From positions 30,568,161 through 30,632,160 of the forward strand of contig NC_051071.1 of NCBI RefSeq assembly GCF_004664715.2: 64,000 nt of DNA, read 5' to 3'. The DNA is from Peromyscus leucopus. Lineage: Eukaryota > Chordata > Mammalia > Rodentia > Cricetidae. Every line of letters starts with the position of its first letter. The first letter of the stretch is position 1. Of the stretch, positions 1-14,289 are shown piece by piece. Both the position numbers and the translations under genes were made by a program. Under the pieces are notes generated by a model, which saw only the letters and a list, made by a program, of their open reading frames with translations, was not told where the DNA came from and did no database searches.

Positions 1-432
1 TGAGGTGGTATTCAGAGACTCCCTCTCTCTAAGAGAAAGCAAGGGGCAATTCCTTTAAGCAAGACTACAAAGCATGTCCCACTCCCCAGAAGCCCCCAGA
101 TGCCACTGTCCAGTCAGCCCTGTCTCAAGCATTTATTCTGATTCCAGATACTGGCATTACCACCGGCTGCTGTTGAGAGGCACTGGGACACTGTGTTTGA
201 GATATTTTTGAACTGTCTCTCAGGAAGTCATATTCACCACCATCTGCCTACTTTCTCAGTGTTGGGGAGCTGTATGGAGGAGTCATTGGTGCAGAAAGCC
301 ATTGATCTTTTGAAAATGGAACAGAATCTCAACTTCACCAGCTCCATCAATACTCAGCCAAGACCTTTTCTGGAGATCTGATAGCCCCATAAACCTACCT
401 GTTGAAATGGGGACACATATTGAGATAAGCAA

Positions 433-511
<79 letters not shown>

Positions 512-629
512 CAAAAATTTATTGCTGGCCAGATTGATTTCAGTGCACGTAAAAGCACACTTCGAACCCATTTCTAACCTTATTTCCTTCTCTTTGATTT
601 AATTATCTGCGTATGTGTGTGCGTGTCTG

Positions 630-681
<52 letters not shown>

Positions 682-866
682 GTCAGAACTTAATACCCCC
701 AAGCTCAGCTTTATGTTAGCTAACAGCCAAATTTGTCAAAGGGTGAAGCAGGAAAGGATCCTGGACTCAGGCTACATTTGTGACTGCTCTGGGAGAGGGG
801 GCCCAGGCAGCAAAACCAATGGGAAGTATATAAACCAAGACGCCTTTGACCAGGATCAAGGTGTGT

Positions 867-909
<43 letters not shown>

Positions 910-1000
910 GAGAGCAGGTTTTTAATTTTACAAAAAAAAAAAAAAAAGAAGGAAAAAGAAAAGAAGGGAACAGAAGGGTGGATTGTGGAAAAAAGCAGGT
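1..1000. repeat. Microsatellite-rich stretch
   Basis: Three dinucleotide tracts lie close together: (TC)n running into (CA)n at 436-509, (GT)n at 611-678 and (GT)n at 861-907. A poly-A run follows at 932-947. Open frames across them are low-complexity Cys-Val or Thr-His repeats, not genes. I see no gene here. Confidence 0.9.
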
Positions 1001-1639
1001 AAGTGAAAATGGTAATATTGTGTATTTCCAACAGGAGAGCATGAGTCCGGGGACTTATTTGCGGTGTGGAATCCTGGTAGGCTGAGTTGGACCCAAAGGC
1101 TATGTTACATCCCGGTATTCTTACCACTTAAGACAGCAGCTGCCCCAATACCCATCAAATCGAACTCACTTGGATAATTTTTCCCGGGACAGCTTCAGAT
1201 AGCCCAGGAATGAGAGAGGCAAAAAAGGACACCACCCACCCGCTGAAAATGGGGTCTGCGAGGGAAGAGGAAGCCGCAAGGGTGCAACCTTGGACATCTT
1301 TTCGTTTTCCTTCACTAAAGACTCTATAGCTCTGTCCCTGAATCCGCAGGGATTGAACATAAACCGCCTCCTTAGTAAGCAGGACAAACAACAGCCGTTC
1401 CCAGAAGAACACCCTCCCCTTCAAGAACACTCTGAATTGTAACATTCTTTGGGCAAAAAGGAAGTGAGGACATGCCAGCAACTACGGAGAAGTTCCAAAC
1501 TTCAAGGAGAATGCATCACGATAAATTATAAAATTAACGCTGAATTTTAAAACGTGTTTTAAAAAAATAGAAATAAAATGATCTCGAGAACCAAAGACCT
1601 GGTAACTGGGGTAAGGAGAGCACCAAGATGAGTTTAGCC

Positions 1640-1835
1640 TTGGGACTTTGTTTTAGGTCTTTCGCTGTTTGCGGAAGCTGGACTGAAAGCGCCGGTTGCC
1701 TATTTCGGCCTAGGCCGACTCCGGCGGTTGCGGCGTTTCCTTGCCTGGGCGTTTAGTACTCCAAGGCCCAGAGGCCAGAAGTCTGAGAGAGGTTTCCAGG
1801 CATGACAGTCGGGCAAACCAGCCTTTCTACTACAG
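1640..1835 (+). other. Possible non-coding first exon, CpG-rich, with strong splice donor
   Basis: This stretch is CpG-rich compared with its surroundings (dense CG at 1690-1750). It ends at CAG followed by GTGAGT, a near-ideal mammalian 5' splice site, with the exon ending at 1835. A second donor-like AAAG|GTGAGG follows at 1961. There is no convincing protein. It lies about 2 kb beyond the 3' end of NKX3-2, on the opposite strand. A long non-coding transcript is one reading; a chance donor in a CpG patch is the other. No acceptor was assigned. Confidence 0.2.
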
Positions 1836-2659
1836 GTGAGTTGAAACAAGCCTGGGCTTCCGCTTCGGTTTTGGCGGTTCAGGACAGGAGCTGGGGATAT
1901 GGCACTATGGCATTAACTCTCGCCTTGTTAGCTAGGCAAGAAGCTCAAGCGGACAGCAAAGGTGAGGTGAACGTTTAGCTTGGGAAGAATCTGTGGTATT
2001 TGGGGGGTCTTGCATGGCGGGGCAGGGGAGCGGGGGTGTTTGTCTGTACTCCTACACGTGGCCTATTTCACCTTCCACTGGACCTGGGCTCCCGTGCAGA
2101 TCAAATGACTCCAGAGCATGAGGGAGCAGAAGGGCTTGAAAACGTTTCAGTTAGAACAAAATTCGCACCTGTAAGAGTAAAAGGAGCAGGACACCCTCCC
2201 CTGAAAGAACATTATTGGCACTTGACTCTCCCCAAATAGATTTAGAATTTCAGCGAGTTGAGTTTTTTGTTTTTGTTTTTCCCAGCCCATTCTTAGAAGA
2301 TCAAGTCACTTAGAAACACCGACAAAATCAATCGAAAGCGGTGAGGAGGGAGGTGGAGAAGAATCTGCAAGTTTTAGATGGAAATCGTCTGTGGGTTCAA
2401 CCAGCCCAGGCACCTCCAAGATTTGAGGCCCTAGGGCTGAAAAAACAAGGAGTCTTAGACAACCGCTTTAAAATTCAGTGGGATTCTTCCACACCCCTGA
2501 AGTTGTTCTGAAGGTTTAAGCAAGGCTGCTGGGGACAGTGGATTAGGCACCTGAGTATTCTCTCCAAGACAAAAAAGTGAGGTGAAAAATTCTCCAACAG
2601 TTGCCTCCCACCCGCCTCCAACGCCTTGTCCCAAACACCAAGAGAATTTCAGAGAAAAC

Positions 2660-3758
2660 AAAGCCCCGGGAGGGTATGTTGAACTAAACGTTTATAAATT
2701 AAAGAAAAAAAAATACAGCGAATAGAGCTTCCAAAATTCACAAATCTTTTAAAGATATCTCTAGTTGAGTGCACAGTGCCCTTAAAGAGGCGAAAAGCTG
2801 CGAGGCTGATGAGACAGATAGTCTCAGAAACAAGCAAGGCACAGAGGGTGTGGGGGTTGAAACAGAGGGATGGGAAAAAAGTGGAGGAAGCTGTGGAAAC
2901 GCAGGCCAGAGATATTCACATTGAATACAAAAATAATCGTTCTTTGAATACAAACAACCGAAAAGTGCTACGAGTCTCAACCTCCTTTGAAAAAGTAGAA
3001 AGAAATAAAGACAGGCTTCTGAAAGGGGGCTTTCCCGGAGGCGGGCCTCTCTCTGGGGGTCCCAGGCACTCTCCCTTTGGGTGTGGCCTTGATCTTACAG
3101 AAAGGGAAAGTATAGGGTATCCCTGGCCAGCCCGCGCGCGGAGAGGCTCCCTTTCTTACATTCGGCATCCAGGAGGGTACCCCGCGAGGGGTGGAGTGGA
3201 GGTCCCCAAAATCAAACCCTTCGAGGTTCAAATCAACTCCTGGCCGGGAGCTGTCAGGATTCTGCGCTCCTTTGTCACAAATGTAATTTCCAAAAATTAA
3301 AGATACAGATCGGTAACATGGATACCATGAACTAATGTGGCTTAGCGCACGAAGCACCTGGCCGACCCGAGATTTGAGGATTCGGGCTATGGGGTCTCCT
3401 GGAGTGAGTCCTCTCTGCTCTGGGCAAACACCATCCCTAGGCAGACACAATCCACATCCAACGTTGTGCTGATAATAAATAGCGTCCCGAGGCTTGCAGA
3501 TAGGTGACGGGTGTGCAGAGTGCCAGGGGTCAAAAAGGCGCATCTGTTCAAATCAGAATAAAGCCCCCTCTCTGGGCAGTCTCAGTTTCCGCTGCCAGGT
3601 CACCCTGGGTAGGGGAGCTCCGGCAGGATTTCATTCCCCACCTGAGAACCCCTCCACCCCCCCAGAAGAGCGCGCTCGCACAGAGTACAGTCTCTACACC
3701 TGTCCGTGGCGGTGCAAACTGGGGCGCAGGTATCATTTGCTGCCTCGCCGCAAGCGGT
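2660..3758 (-). other. Probable NKX3-2 3' UTR
   Basis: This is the sequence directly downstream of the NKX3-2 stop codon on the minus strand. A variant poly(A) hexamer TATAAA (reverse complement of 2691-2696) lies about 1.06 kb past the stop; no canonical AATAAA is seen in between. The 3' end is inferred. Open frames here on either strand (for example 2776-3300 plus and 2977-3543 minus) resemble no protein I know. Confidence 0.35.
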
Positions 3759-5608
<1,850 letters not shown>

Positions 5609-6074
5609 CTGAGACGCTGGCTGACATCTCGCTGTCGCTGCGGACCGGGGCTTCCTCCTCCAAGTCCTTGGCGGCATGCATCTCGCAGATCGGCTGGTCC
5701 AGGCCCAGGGTCACCCTGGTGCGGCCGGCTCCACTGGCTCCCGGAACGTCCGCGCAGCGCCTCCGGCCCTCGTTCTCCTCACTCAGAGCTGAATCCGAGT
5801 CCCAACCTCCGGGGCTTTCCGCGGTCTGCCCCACAGCTGTTCTGGTTCGGGTGGGAGACGCCAGCCGAGAGTCCTCGGCGCCCCCCAGTGCACCCGCGTC
5901 GGTATCCCCAAAGAGCCGCCAGCAGCAGACGGCGGGCGCCGCGGCCACCGCCACTTCTGTGCCCCCGGGTGCAGGGCGCCCCTCGGGCGCAGCCAGCACG
6001 CCGCGCTCCTCTTTCTTATTGAGGATCGCCTGGATGGAGAAGGGCGTCAAGGTGCTGGCGCCGCGCACAGCCAT
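5609..6074 (-). CDS. NKX3-2: NKX3-2 (BAPX1) coding exon 1
   Basis: The exon runs from the ATG at 6074-6072 (MAVRGAS...) to the donor at 5609, 155 codons plus one base. Residues 11-18 hold an eh1/TN-type motif (PFSIQAIL), the Groucho/TLE co-repressor docking element of NK proteins. A run of small residues, then Ser- and acid-rich segments (DSDSALSEENE, RSDSEMSASVS) follow, typical of the NKX3-2 N-terminus. I chose this start because the frame upstream has no further ATG: the next potential initiator is a GTG at 6161, which is unlikely in a mammal. The joint with exon 2 gives ...[14 protein letters not shown], a clean in-frame splice. Confidence 0.96.
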
Positions 6075-6659
6075 CTGCGCCACGGATCGGAGCCGGCAGC
6101 CGGGCGGGCAGCTGGGTCGCGGGGACAGCTTCGAGCCTGACAGAGAGCGCTGGGCGACCACCGCAGCAGCGCGAGTGTGAGGGGCGCGCCAGGCCCCTGC
6201 AGCCCGCTCCTGCGCAGCTCAGCAGCCCCCGCCCCCCTCGGTCCCAAGATCCCGGCCGACCCTAACCCCCACCTAACAGGCCCACCTCCCCTGGACCCCC
6301 TCCCCTCCCCGAATCTAGCGCCAGACACACTCTTCCCGCAGCGGGGCTAGGTTATCTCATCTCCCGTGGCCCTCGGGGGCCAGCCGGGGTCTGTCCCCGC
6401 GGGGAGGGCCGGTGAGAATTGTCAAGGGTCCCCTCGGTGTCTGCAGTCGCCTCCGGAGCGCCGCGGCGGCGCACCGCCCAAGTCACTTTTCTTTGCGCCT
6501 CTGTCTTCCCTGCCTGCAGGGCTTCGCTCCTGGCGGGTCCTCCCTCTTCCCCTCTGGGCTGGCTCTTCCGGAGCCCACCCCTCTGGCGCCCGCGGTGACA
6601 GCTGAGGCCCCTAAAATTGGAGACGAACGGGACACCTTTTTACCCTCTGCCCCGGTTTT

Positions 6660-8780
6660 ATCTGTTTCTTCTCTTTCCTTCTCCTGGGTTCCACTGTACC
6701 CCCCCTCCCGTCAGAGTGTCATTCCTCACCGCTGAGTGACAGCATCAGGCCACGCCCCTTCACTGGCTGTCCTGGGCTCTCCCGGCACTGGATTGGCTGG
6801 TTCCAACTGGGGCCGTTGACTTTAAGAGACACAGCTACGCACTTTGAGTAGCTGAAGACAGGGTCTGAGTTAACCCTTTCCTCCCTAAGCCTCGTTCTTT
6901 CAGCATCCTTCAGCAATAAGGAGGGACCCTCATCCCGAAACCTCCTTTCTCATTTCAGCTCATCTAGCCACCTACTCCAGAGCTTTTCTGGAACACCAGA
7001 TACCAATGCCAGTCGAAATCTTCGGGAAAAACTCAGCGGAAAGCGAGTCCATATGTGTTGTGTAGTTTCTGTTCTCTAGGAAGAACCCCAGAGTCGAAGA
7101 ACAAAATTAATCGTTTTTTCACTTTTAACTTTCGCGGCTGTTTCTCTGCTAATACTCTTTCCTGAAATAATCTGATAATTCAAATCACTCTAGTAAATAT
7201 ATTTCTTTCCTTACATTTGATTGGAATGGATTTCTGTAGATGAATTAAAAAGCTAGGTTAAAAAAATGTTAGTTAAGCCTCAAGACAAGCGAAGAATTGG
7301 AAGCACCTGGGGAGAGTTTCTGGAGCTGGGTGCCGGGCTCCCTGAGCAATCAACGCTGAATTTAATTGGACTTTGTTCAATGTTTTACATCAAGAAAAAC
7401 ATAAAAAGGCATTCAATGTGTTCTTTAAATATTCTGTTTCTTCTGTGTTGAGTAGAAATAGACAAGTTTTAAAGAGGCTATCTGGACCCAGAACTGATAA
7501 TATTTAATGCCTTTAAAAACAAGAATCGTATCCTTTTACTCATTAGAAGGAAACAAATACAGAATACAAGTATTGTGGTTATGTCATAACATATGTTGAC
7601 TATTTACATAACTTCGTTTTAATAAAAAGTTTGTTCAAGTGACAGATTTCACTGTTGCGTTAACTTGAGCAGAGCTTTAACAACATCCAACACACAAACT
7701 TGAACCACTGAATGCATTCAAATAATTGTGATGTTAATTTAATAAGCTGCGGAGATTGCTTCATTGGTGTCATTAAATTAAGGAACGCCTCCTGGAGCAG
7801 TTTTCTCAGGCTGGTTCTGCACAGCAGGAGAGAAGTCGTTGTAGCTATTCCAACTTGTTCGCCTGGGGAGGACAGTCAGAGCTTGTAGACATCAGTGATG
7901 CGTGCGTGATAGGTTGCCTATTTTCCTGCCCTATAAAGATGCTGCATGGGTACCTTGGGATGAAAGGTGGGGCTCCCTTAAAGAGGTAGGGCTCTTCATA
8001 GCTCTTCACAATTGTGTAAGTTTTAAGGAAAAGATGTAAATTTCTTGTTAGTGTCTCAAAAGTGTAACAGCCAAGCGATGGTCTTCAGGCCAGGAAAGGG
8101 ACCCAACAAAATGCTTTTGAGGTTTCAAAATAAAGTCTTCCCCTCCCCAATGTTTTCATGTCTTATTAAAATTGATTTCCTCTTCTCTCTGCCCCATGCT
8201 GGGGTGTTGAGAATGTATGTAGCTATTTTTCTTTAGGGACCACTGGAGGACAAAGGGACATAGATTGCCAGGAAAAAAAAAAATGAGGTTAGGCAGGTGT
8301 AGAGTAGGTGTGCGCTTGCCAGTGGGCATAGGACTCAGTGGGGGCAAGATTCAGTGAGTTCTGGACCTACTGACCGACAAGAATATCTGAGGGTTGGAGG
8401 ACTGAGTGGTGCGAGAGTTAAGTTTGGGGGGCCATATACTTATTTGAAGTAATGATCACTATTTATTGGCGGAAATAACCGGAAAGAAAAAAAAAACCCA
8501 AACCACAAGTTGCTACAAGAGGTGGCAGGCGTTTTCAAAGCATGCAGGAAAAGCCACTGTTGGGCGATTTTAGAAGCTGTCAGCGCTGATTGGGTTTGCA
8601 TGAGAATAACGAAGTGATTTCAACCTGGGTCTCCAGGAGGGGTTGGGAGAAGGACGCTGGCAGAGGTTAACAGATTTTTAGGTTTAGCGAGTGACGGCTG
8701 CAGGCAGGGCCAGGAGGAGGGTGTTTGGAGGAAGATAAACACACGGGTTCTGAGCTACAAACCGAGGAAGCTCCTAAAAA
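6660..8780. other. Intergenic, NKX3-2 upstream flank; possible conserved non-coding element
   Basis: No gene seen. The 7500-7800 part is free of obvious repeats, AT-rich and contains several homeodomain-type TAAT/ATTA cores close together (about 7715-7785), which is how conserved developmental enhancers often look. Without an alignment this is only a candidate. Confidence 0.3.
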
Positions 8781-9800
8781 GAACACGGCTTGGGAAGGGA
8801 TGAAAAGGCGTTGGGGGCTATGCGCCGAGATAGCCAGGAAGAACTGAAGTACCTTGAGTATATCCTGAGTCAAGGTCAGTTCTGGAGGTCAGCACGGGCA
8901 CACAGAGAAGGTCTGGAAGTGCTCCGCGCCAGCGCAGGCACACCCGGGTCCCCAGTCGAGGACAATGGGGGTGATTGCCTCCAGGCTAGGCTGCTAGCTT
9001 CAGAAACCCGTAGTCGCCGTGTGGCTCCTGGCCTGTCGCTGGCTCTGAGCTCCGGCCTGGACCCCGGAGTCGGACTTGCTAGCAGCCGAGGTTTGAGACA
9101 AAATCTGTCCACACCCTGAGCCTGTCTCTGGGGCCGTTCCCCTTCCTCTCTCCCAGGTCCCACACTCTCCTTTTACTCCATCCGTTCCTCCTTCAGCCTC
9201 CTCCAGCGGCCTCCTCTCCAGGATGCTGCACGGGTCCAGCACTTCTTTTGCAGTCTGGTTCCCGCGCGCCCCCTACGTGTGGCGCCCTCAGTCCCTTAGA
9301 CAGCTTAGGCCTGACGTGCTGCTGGGCTAGGGTGCTTCCACCCGGGGCAGGGGCGATGCACTGAGAATTGGGAACACCAGGGGAGCTGGGATGGGAGAAC
9401 CCCCAGCTTCAACCGTTCGCGGCAAGCTTCTACGCACAGGCATGCACTTCTGGGGAGCGCTGGTCCGCGGGGGAATCTTCTGCAGAGGCCACGCTTTGGG
9501 TGGCACTCGCACCTCTCTTGACCCGGGGAGCAGAGGTTGGGCCTCCCCTCCAGCACAAGGGTGCAGGGCGCAGTCAAAACTCGGCCCTACTCTTGCAGGC
9601 CACAGGACCCACACTCGGCGCTGTGACCTGGATGGAGTCAGTTTCCAGCCCTTTAAAACCGAGCGTAGAGCGGGGCTCTCTCAGCTGGCTATAAAGCTGC
9701 GGGAGCAAAGGAGAAGGGATACGATGCGTTTGCTGGCTCGCAGGAGCCTTTAGGGTTCGCTCTGCGGATTGGTGGTCCTCATCCGCAGGCACCCCGGGTC
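8780..9800. promoter_or_regulatory. GC- and CpG-rich patch upstream of NKX3-2
   Basis: CpG density rises clearly above the flanks between about 8900 and 9770. At 9266-9279 the minus strand reads CACGTAGGGGGCGC, which matches 12 of 14 positions of the CTCF core consensus. Open frames on both strands resemble nothing known. It could be a distal regulatory CpG island or an unannotated promoter about 3 kb upstream of NKX3-2. Confidence 0.3.
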
Positions 9801-11135
9801 AAATCAGCAGAAACCGAGTTCCCCAGGGCCCAAGTCAACCGGCCCCCAGTAGGGGTTTTCACTCAAAGCATTCTGGTTTATCAGACTGCAGAGGCCAAGG
9901 TACCGCCAACACTCAAGAAGTCGGAAATTACTGCTTTATGCCAAGTACATATCACCGAGGGGGGGAGGCGGGTGTGATGAGAGGAAAATTACTCCTACTT
10001 TATACATGGGAAGCAGACTCCAAGCCTTCGGTGAGCGGCTAAATCAGGATTCAAAACTGTCTATAATGCCAATCAAGCTGACTTTCTCAACCTAGCTGGT
10101 TATTCTCGTTAACCTTCGTGTTTTTCCTCGTTAAACGTCTCCTTACTTGTTTCTGATTAATTATTCACTCTAAAAATGGCTTCTCTGAACCCAGAGAAAT
10201 CCAAGAAAGCACGCAAACCTAATGATGTTTTCTGTTCTGGACATTTGACAATGCGGCGAGCTCACTCAGGCCTTCGAGTTGAAACCAAACCTAGTAAAGA
10301 AGAGAGAACACCCTTTAAAAAATGATAATAATCAACGAACTATGCGTGGTTATACATAGGAGAGGATGTATAGCAAGGTGGCAGAAACCCACTGGCTTCA
10401 GAGACAAAATAGTGTTCTCGAGTCTGAGATGCAAAGGAATGACCCCCACGGAAAACACTTTCCCTTGGAGCTTAGCTTTCGCCGGCCCGGCAAAGAAAAG
10501 AAACCAGAACTCAACGACAGGCACAGTGGAGAACGAGCGCCACCTAGCGATCACTCTTCCTGGATGCGCGACATACCCACAGGACAGGTACCTGACTTAG
10601 GGAGAGCCCCACAGAAAAAAGTGTTAGTTCCCAATTTTATGCTGCCCCGGTCTCTCTTTGTCCAGCAGCGGAGACATTCTATTTTAAAGTGATGTGAGAC
10701 ACGTCAACATCCTGCTCCTTGTCAGTATTCAGTTCGGTAGTGGCTATAAGGAAGGGATTAGGGCAGAGAGAGAGGTGCTGGGCTCATTTGCCCTGGAGGC
10801 TGCTGCACCAAGGAGAAGGAGATCAGGACCTGAGCTTGCTCTTATCCACTCCCATTATTCCTCTGCACAGGCTCTGCGGGGCCGACTGCTGGGAGGGTTC
10901 AAGTATAGCTCTCCCAAAGTGATTAAGGTACATAAACCTGAGAATTTATTTGGCACCATAGAAATACCTTTTAAAATGTTTTTTTTTTCCCCTTTTGAGA
11001 CAGGCTGTAACCCATAACCACTATCAGTCTTAAGAATTTTATCATCTTGCAAAAACCGAAATTTTGTCCACATTAGAAGCTAACATGCCCCTCCTCCCTT
11101 CCCCATCTTCTGCCAAGAACCATTACATTTTCCCT
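9800..11135. other. Intergenic, no gene seen
   Basis: Single-copy-looking sequence with no simple repeat of note and no convincing coding potential. Short frames at 10315-10690 and 10694-11017 have no recognisable product. Confidence 0.5.
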
Positions 11136-11240
11136 ACGAATTTGATAATAGACCAGGCTGGCTTGGAACTCACTCAAGAATGCCTCTGCCTCTCCAGAGT
11201 TGGGACTAAAGGCGTGACCTGCCATGCCCGGCTGTATCTC
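11135..11240 (-). repeat. B1-type SINE, degenerate
   Basis: The minus-strand B1 signature is present: GACCAGGCTGGCTTGGAACTC, then a CTCTGCCTCTCC... and GGGACTAAAGGCGTG block, ending GCCCGGCTG. It is diverged and truncated. Confidence 0.75.
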
Positions 11241-11391
11241 TCAGCTACTCTGAGTAATGATGAAATTAATATGTATGCATAAGTTGATGATGAACATAAT
11301 AGAAAGAGCTATTTGTGTATAGAAAAAACCGCACATGCATATATTTCTTTCAGATCTTGCTTTCAATTCTTCAGAATATAGACTCAGATCA

Positions 11392-11538
11392 CCAGGTGGT
11401 ACTGGAACATACCTTTAATCCCAGAACTCTGGAGGCAGAGGTAGGCAGATCTCTGTGAGTTCAAGGCCAGGCTGGTCTACAAAGTGAGTTCCAGGATAGC
11501 CAGGGCTGTTACACAGAGGAACCCTGTGTTGAAAAAGC
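11392..11538 (+). repeat. B1 SINE
   Basis: A plus-strand B1: a head with CCTTTAATCCCAGAAC, then GGAGGCAGAGGTAGGCAGAT, GTTCAAGGCCAGGCTGGTCT, and a tail AACCCTGTGTTGAAAAA. Confidence 0.85.
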
Positions 11539-12146
11539 ATATATATTCAGAAATAGGAATGTTGGGATTCTATGATTGTTTTATTTTTAATTTTTAAGAA
11601 ACCTCAATGCCATTTTTTCAAAATGGCTACTCCATTTTACATTCCTCCCTACAGAGCATAAGTACTCTAATTTTCCTCTCCTTACCAACTTCTGCTGTTT
11701 TCTGTCTTGGTGAATGTGGCCATTCTAATGAGCAAGTAGTGGTGTGATGTTACAGTGCTTTGCATTTCTTTAAGGATGGATGATGTGTTTATTGGACACA
11801 TGTATATCTTCTTGGAGAAACGTCTTTCAGGTTATTTGCTTGTTCAGGAAGTGGGCTGCTACTTTGTGGCTGAATTCATGAAGTTCTTTATACATTGTAG
11901 ATATTGGTTACTTATAGGACAGGTGATTTACAAATACATTCTCCCCTCGTGTTTGCCAGTATTCTCAAATGGATTAGATGAAGTTGAAAAGTGAAAGCAA
12001 TCCAAGGTGTGTTCTGGATCTGGCCTCAAGTAAGAGTAGCTCAGACTCGGAGGAGAGGTGGAGAGGAAGACATTCAGTTTTAGATGTATTATATCTTACC
12101 TGCTTTTTAGAGATTCAGGCCCCAAATACTGACATCCTGTAGAATG

Positions 12147-13015
12147 GGTGACTATCTCCATCAGTGTTCTATTGCTGTGAAGAGACACCATGACCATGGC
12201 AACTCTTATAAAAGAAATCATTTAATTGGGGCTTGCTTACAGTTTCAGAGGTTCAGTCCATTATTATCATGGTAGGGAGCATGGTGCCATGCAGGCAGAC
12301 ATGGTGCTGGAGAATTAGCTGAGAGTTCTACATCTGGATCCACAGGCAACAGGATGAAAGAGCCACTGGGCCTGGTTTGGGTGTTTGAAACGTCAAAGCC
12401 CACTCTCAGCAACACGCTTCCTCCAACAAGACCACACCACCTAATCCTTTCAAATAGTGCCACTTTCTAAACAGTCAAATACATGGACGTATGGAGGCCA
12501 TTCCTATTCAAAGTGATAATAGTTATAAGTCATGTACTGAGAAGGGCCAATGGGCAGGTGTGAAATAAACAGCGAAGAGTATGTTGGGGTAGAAACAGGG
12601 TTTGGGGAGTTATCATTTGGAGGGAGGTATTGACAGAGCTGGAGGGAGTGAACTCAGAAGTAACCATAGACTGACCAGAGTGAACTCCATGTGTAACAAC
12701 ATGGACTCACCAACATATTCAGATGGAACTGTGGAGGGAGAGTCCCTGAGAGAGACTGGGAAGAACTAAGGGAGGGTGGTAGTTGAGAAATGAAGAAAGC
12801 AACACACCGTCACTATCAAGCAATGTGAGTCAGAGATGTGAGTCAGAGACACCAGCCTTGAGCTTAGCCACGTGGAGACATGAGCCACCATCCTAAGGAG
12901 CCATGCTGCAGGATGATTGGCAAAGACCAGGAGGTTGTTTCACTTTGTGGTACTGGGAATGGAGCCCCAGGCCTATCACATGCTAGACAAGCACTCTATT
13001 ACTGAGTCCCTTGGC
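12147..13015. repeat. Rodent interspersed repeat fragments
   Basis: 12147-12490 matches a very common rodent repeat (CTATTGCTGTGAAGAGACAC, GGGGCTTGCTTACAGTTTC and CTTCCTCCAACAAGACCAC blocks) that I associate with LINE-like 3' sequence, though I cannot name the family with certainty. 12940-13015 has a B4/B1-like segment (GTACTGGGAATGGAGCCCCA). No gene. Confidence 0.5.
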
Positions 13016-13044
13016 CTGGGAAGAAACCAGTTGGAATTTTTAAT

Positions 13045-13625
13045 GAGGTACTTTTCTGTTTCTGTGATAAAATACCCTGACAAGACAAACAAAAAAACAA
13101 ACAAAAACAAGTTAAGGAAGAAAGAGCTTATTTTGACTTTAAGTTCCACAGGAGACAGAGTCTTCACCAGTCACCCTGCAACATGGATCCTTATGGTGGT
13201 GGCTCATGTCTCCATGTGGTACTTGCCTAAATAAACACATATATGTAACATTGTGGTAGTTTGAAAGAAAACGGGCCCCAAAGGGAGTGGCATTATTAGG
13301 AGGTGTGGTCTTGTTGGAGGAAGTGTGTCACTGTGGGGGCACGCTTTGAGATCTCTTTTCTCAAGCTTCACTCGGTGTGACAGTCAGTTGACTTCCTATT
13401 GCCTACAAGATGTAGCACTCTCAGCTCCAGCACCACGTCTGTCTGCACACTGTCATGCTCCTCTTCATGATGATAATGGACTGAACCTCTGAAACTGTAA
13501 GTGAGCCACCCTCAGTTAAATGTTTTCTTTATAAGAGTTGCCATGGTCATGGTGTCTCCTCACAGCAATAATAAAAAAAACAAAAAAAAAAACCAAAAAA
13601 CCGAAGACATGTATAGCCCTCTCTT

Positions 13626-13676
<51 letters not shown>

Positions 13677-13886
13677 TTGTAGATTAAACAATGTAAGCTT
13701 TAGTTTATAACACAGTGGGATGACGGTGTGTCTGTTCTGAGGACCCATTAGAAAGCCACAGAGTTGTTACATCCGACCAGCACCAACCAAAGACTTTCTG
13801 GCATAGTTAGAAATATTAAAGGAAATCAATTGAATAGAAATGCCTACATATGTTCACCAAGACATATGTCAGAGTGTTTGCATTTT

Positions 13887-13932
<46 letters not shown>

Positions 13933-14285
13933 ATTTTTGTAATGACTAATCTTAGAAACTGTGATGGTTAATGGTCATTGTCAACTTGACTGGATTTAAA
14001 ATTGCATAGGAGAAGGTGAGAAATCTCCAGAGAGGTTTACGTGAGGAGGGAGCACCCACTCTGAATGTGGGTCTCATCATCCCAGCAGCAAGGGTCCTGG
14101 ACTGGCTGAGAAGGAGACAGTGAATGGATGAAAGCATAGTCTCTGTCTGCTTCTGTCTGTGGTTACAAGGTGACACCTCACACTTCTTACCAGGTCATAT
14201 TGACTATACCTTTGAACTGTGAGCCACACACAAAAAGTCCTTCCGTCATCCTGCCTTCCTAAGTTTTGTAACTAATAGACGACTC
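13045..14285. repeat. Rodent interspersed repeats with two microsatellites
   Basis: 13255-13575 carries the blocks TTAGGAGGTGTGGTCTTGTT and AGAGTTGCCATGGTCATGGT of a widespread rodent repeat (LINE-like 3' end, family uncertain). 13955-14280 carries another (GTGATGGTTAATGGTCATTG). Between them lie (CA)n at 13627-13674 and (ATCT)n at 13891-13932. No gene. Confidence 0.55.
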
Positions 14286-14289
14286 CAAT

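Noticed and set aside
617..1127. Cys-Val and Thr-His repeat proteins
   Set aside because: Products of translating GT/CA microsatellites.
2776..3543. 174- and 188-codon frames on opposite strands past NKX3-2
   Set aside because: They overlap each other in the probable 3' UTR, with no recognisable domain and no splice or start context.
6075..6161. N-terminal extension of NKX3-2 to 6161
   Set aside because: The upstream start would be GTG; the ATG at 6074 gives the known N-terminus and length.
5668..6180. 170-codon plus-strand frame over NKX3-2 exon 1
   Set aside because: Antisense to the real exon in GC-rich DNA; no family resemblance.
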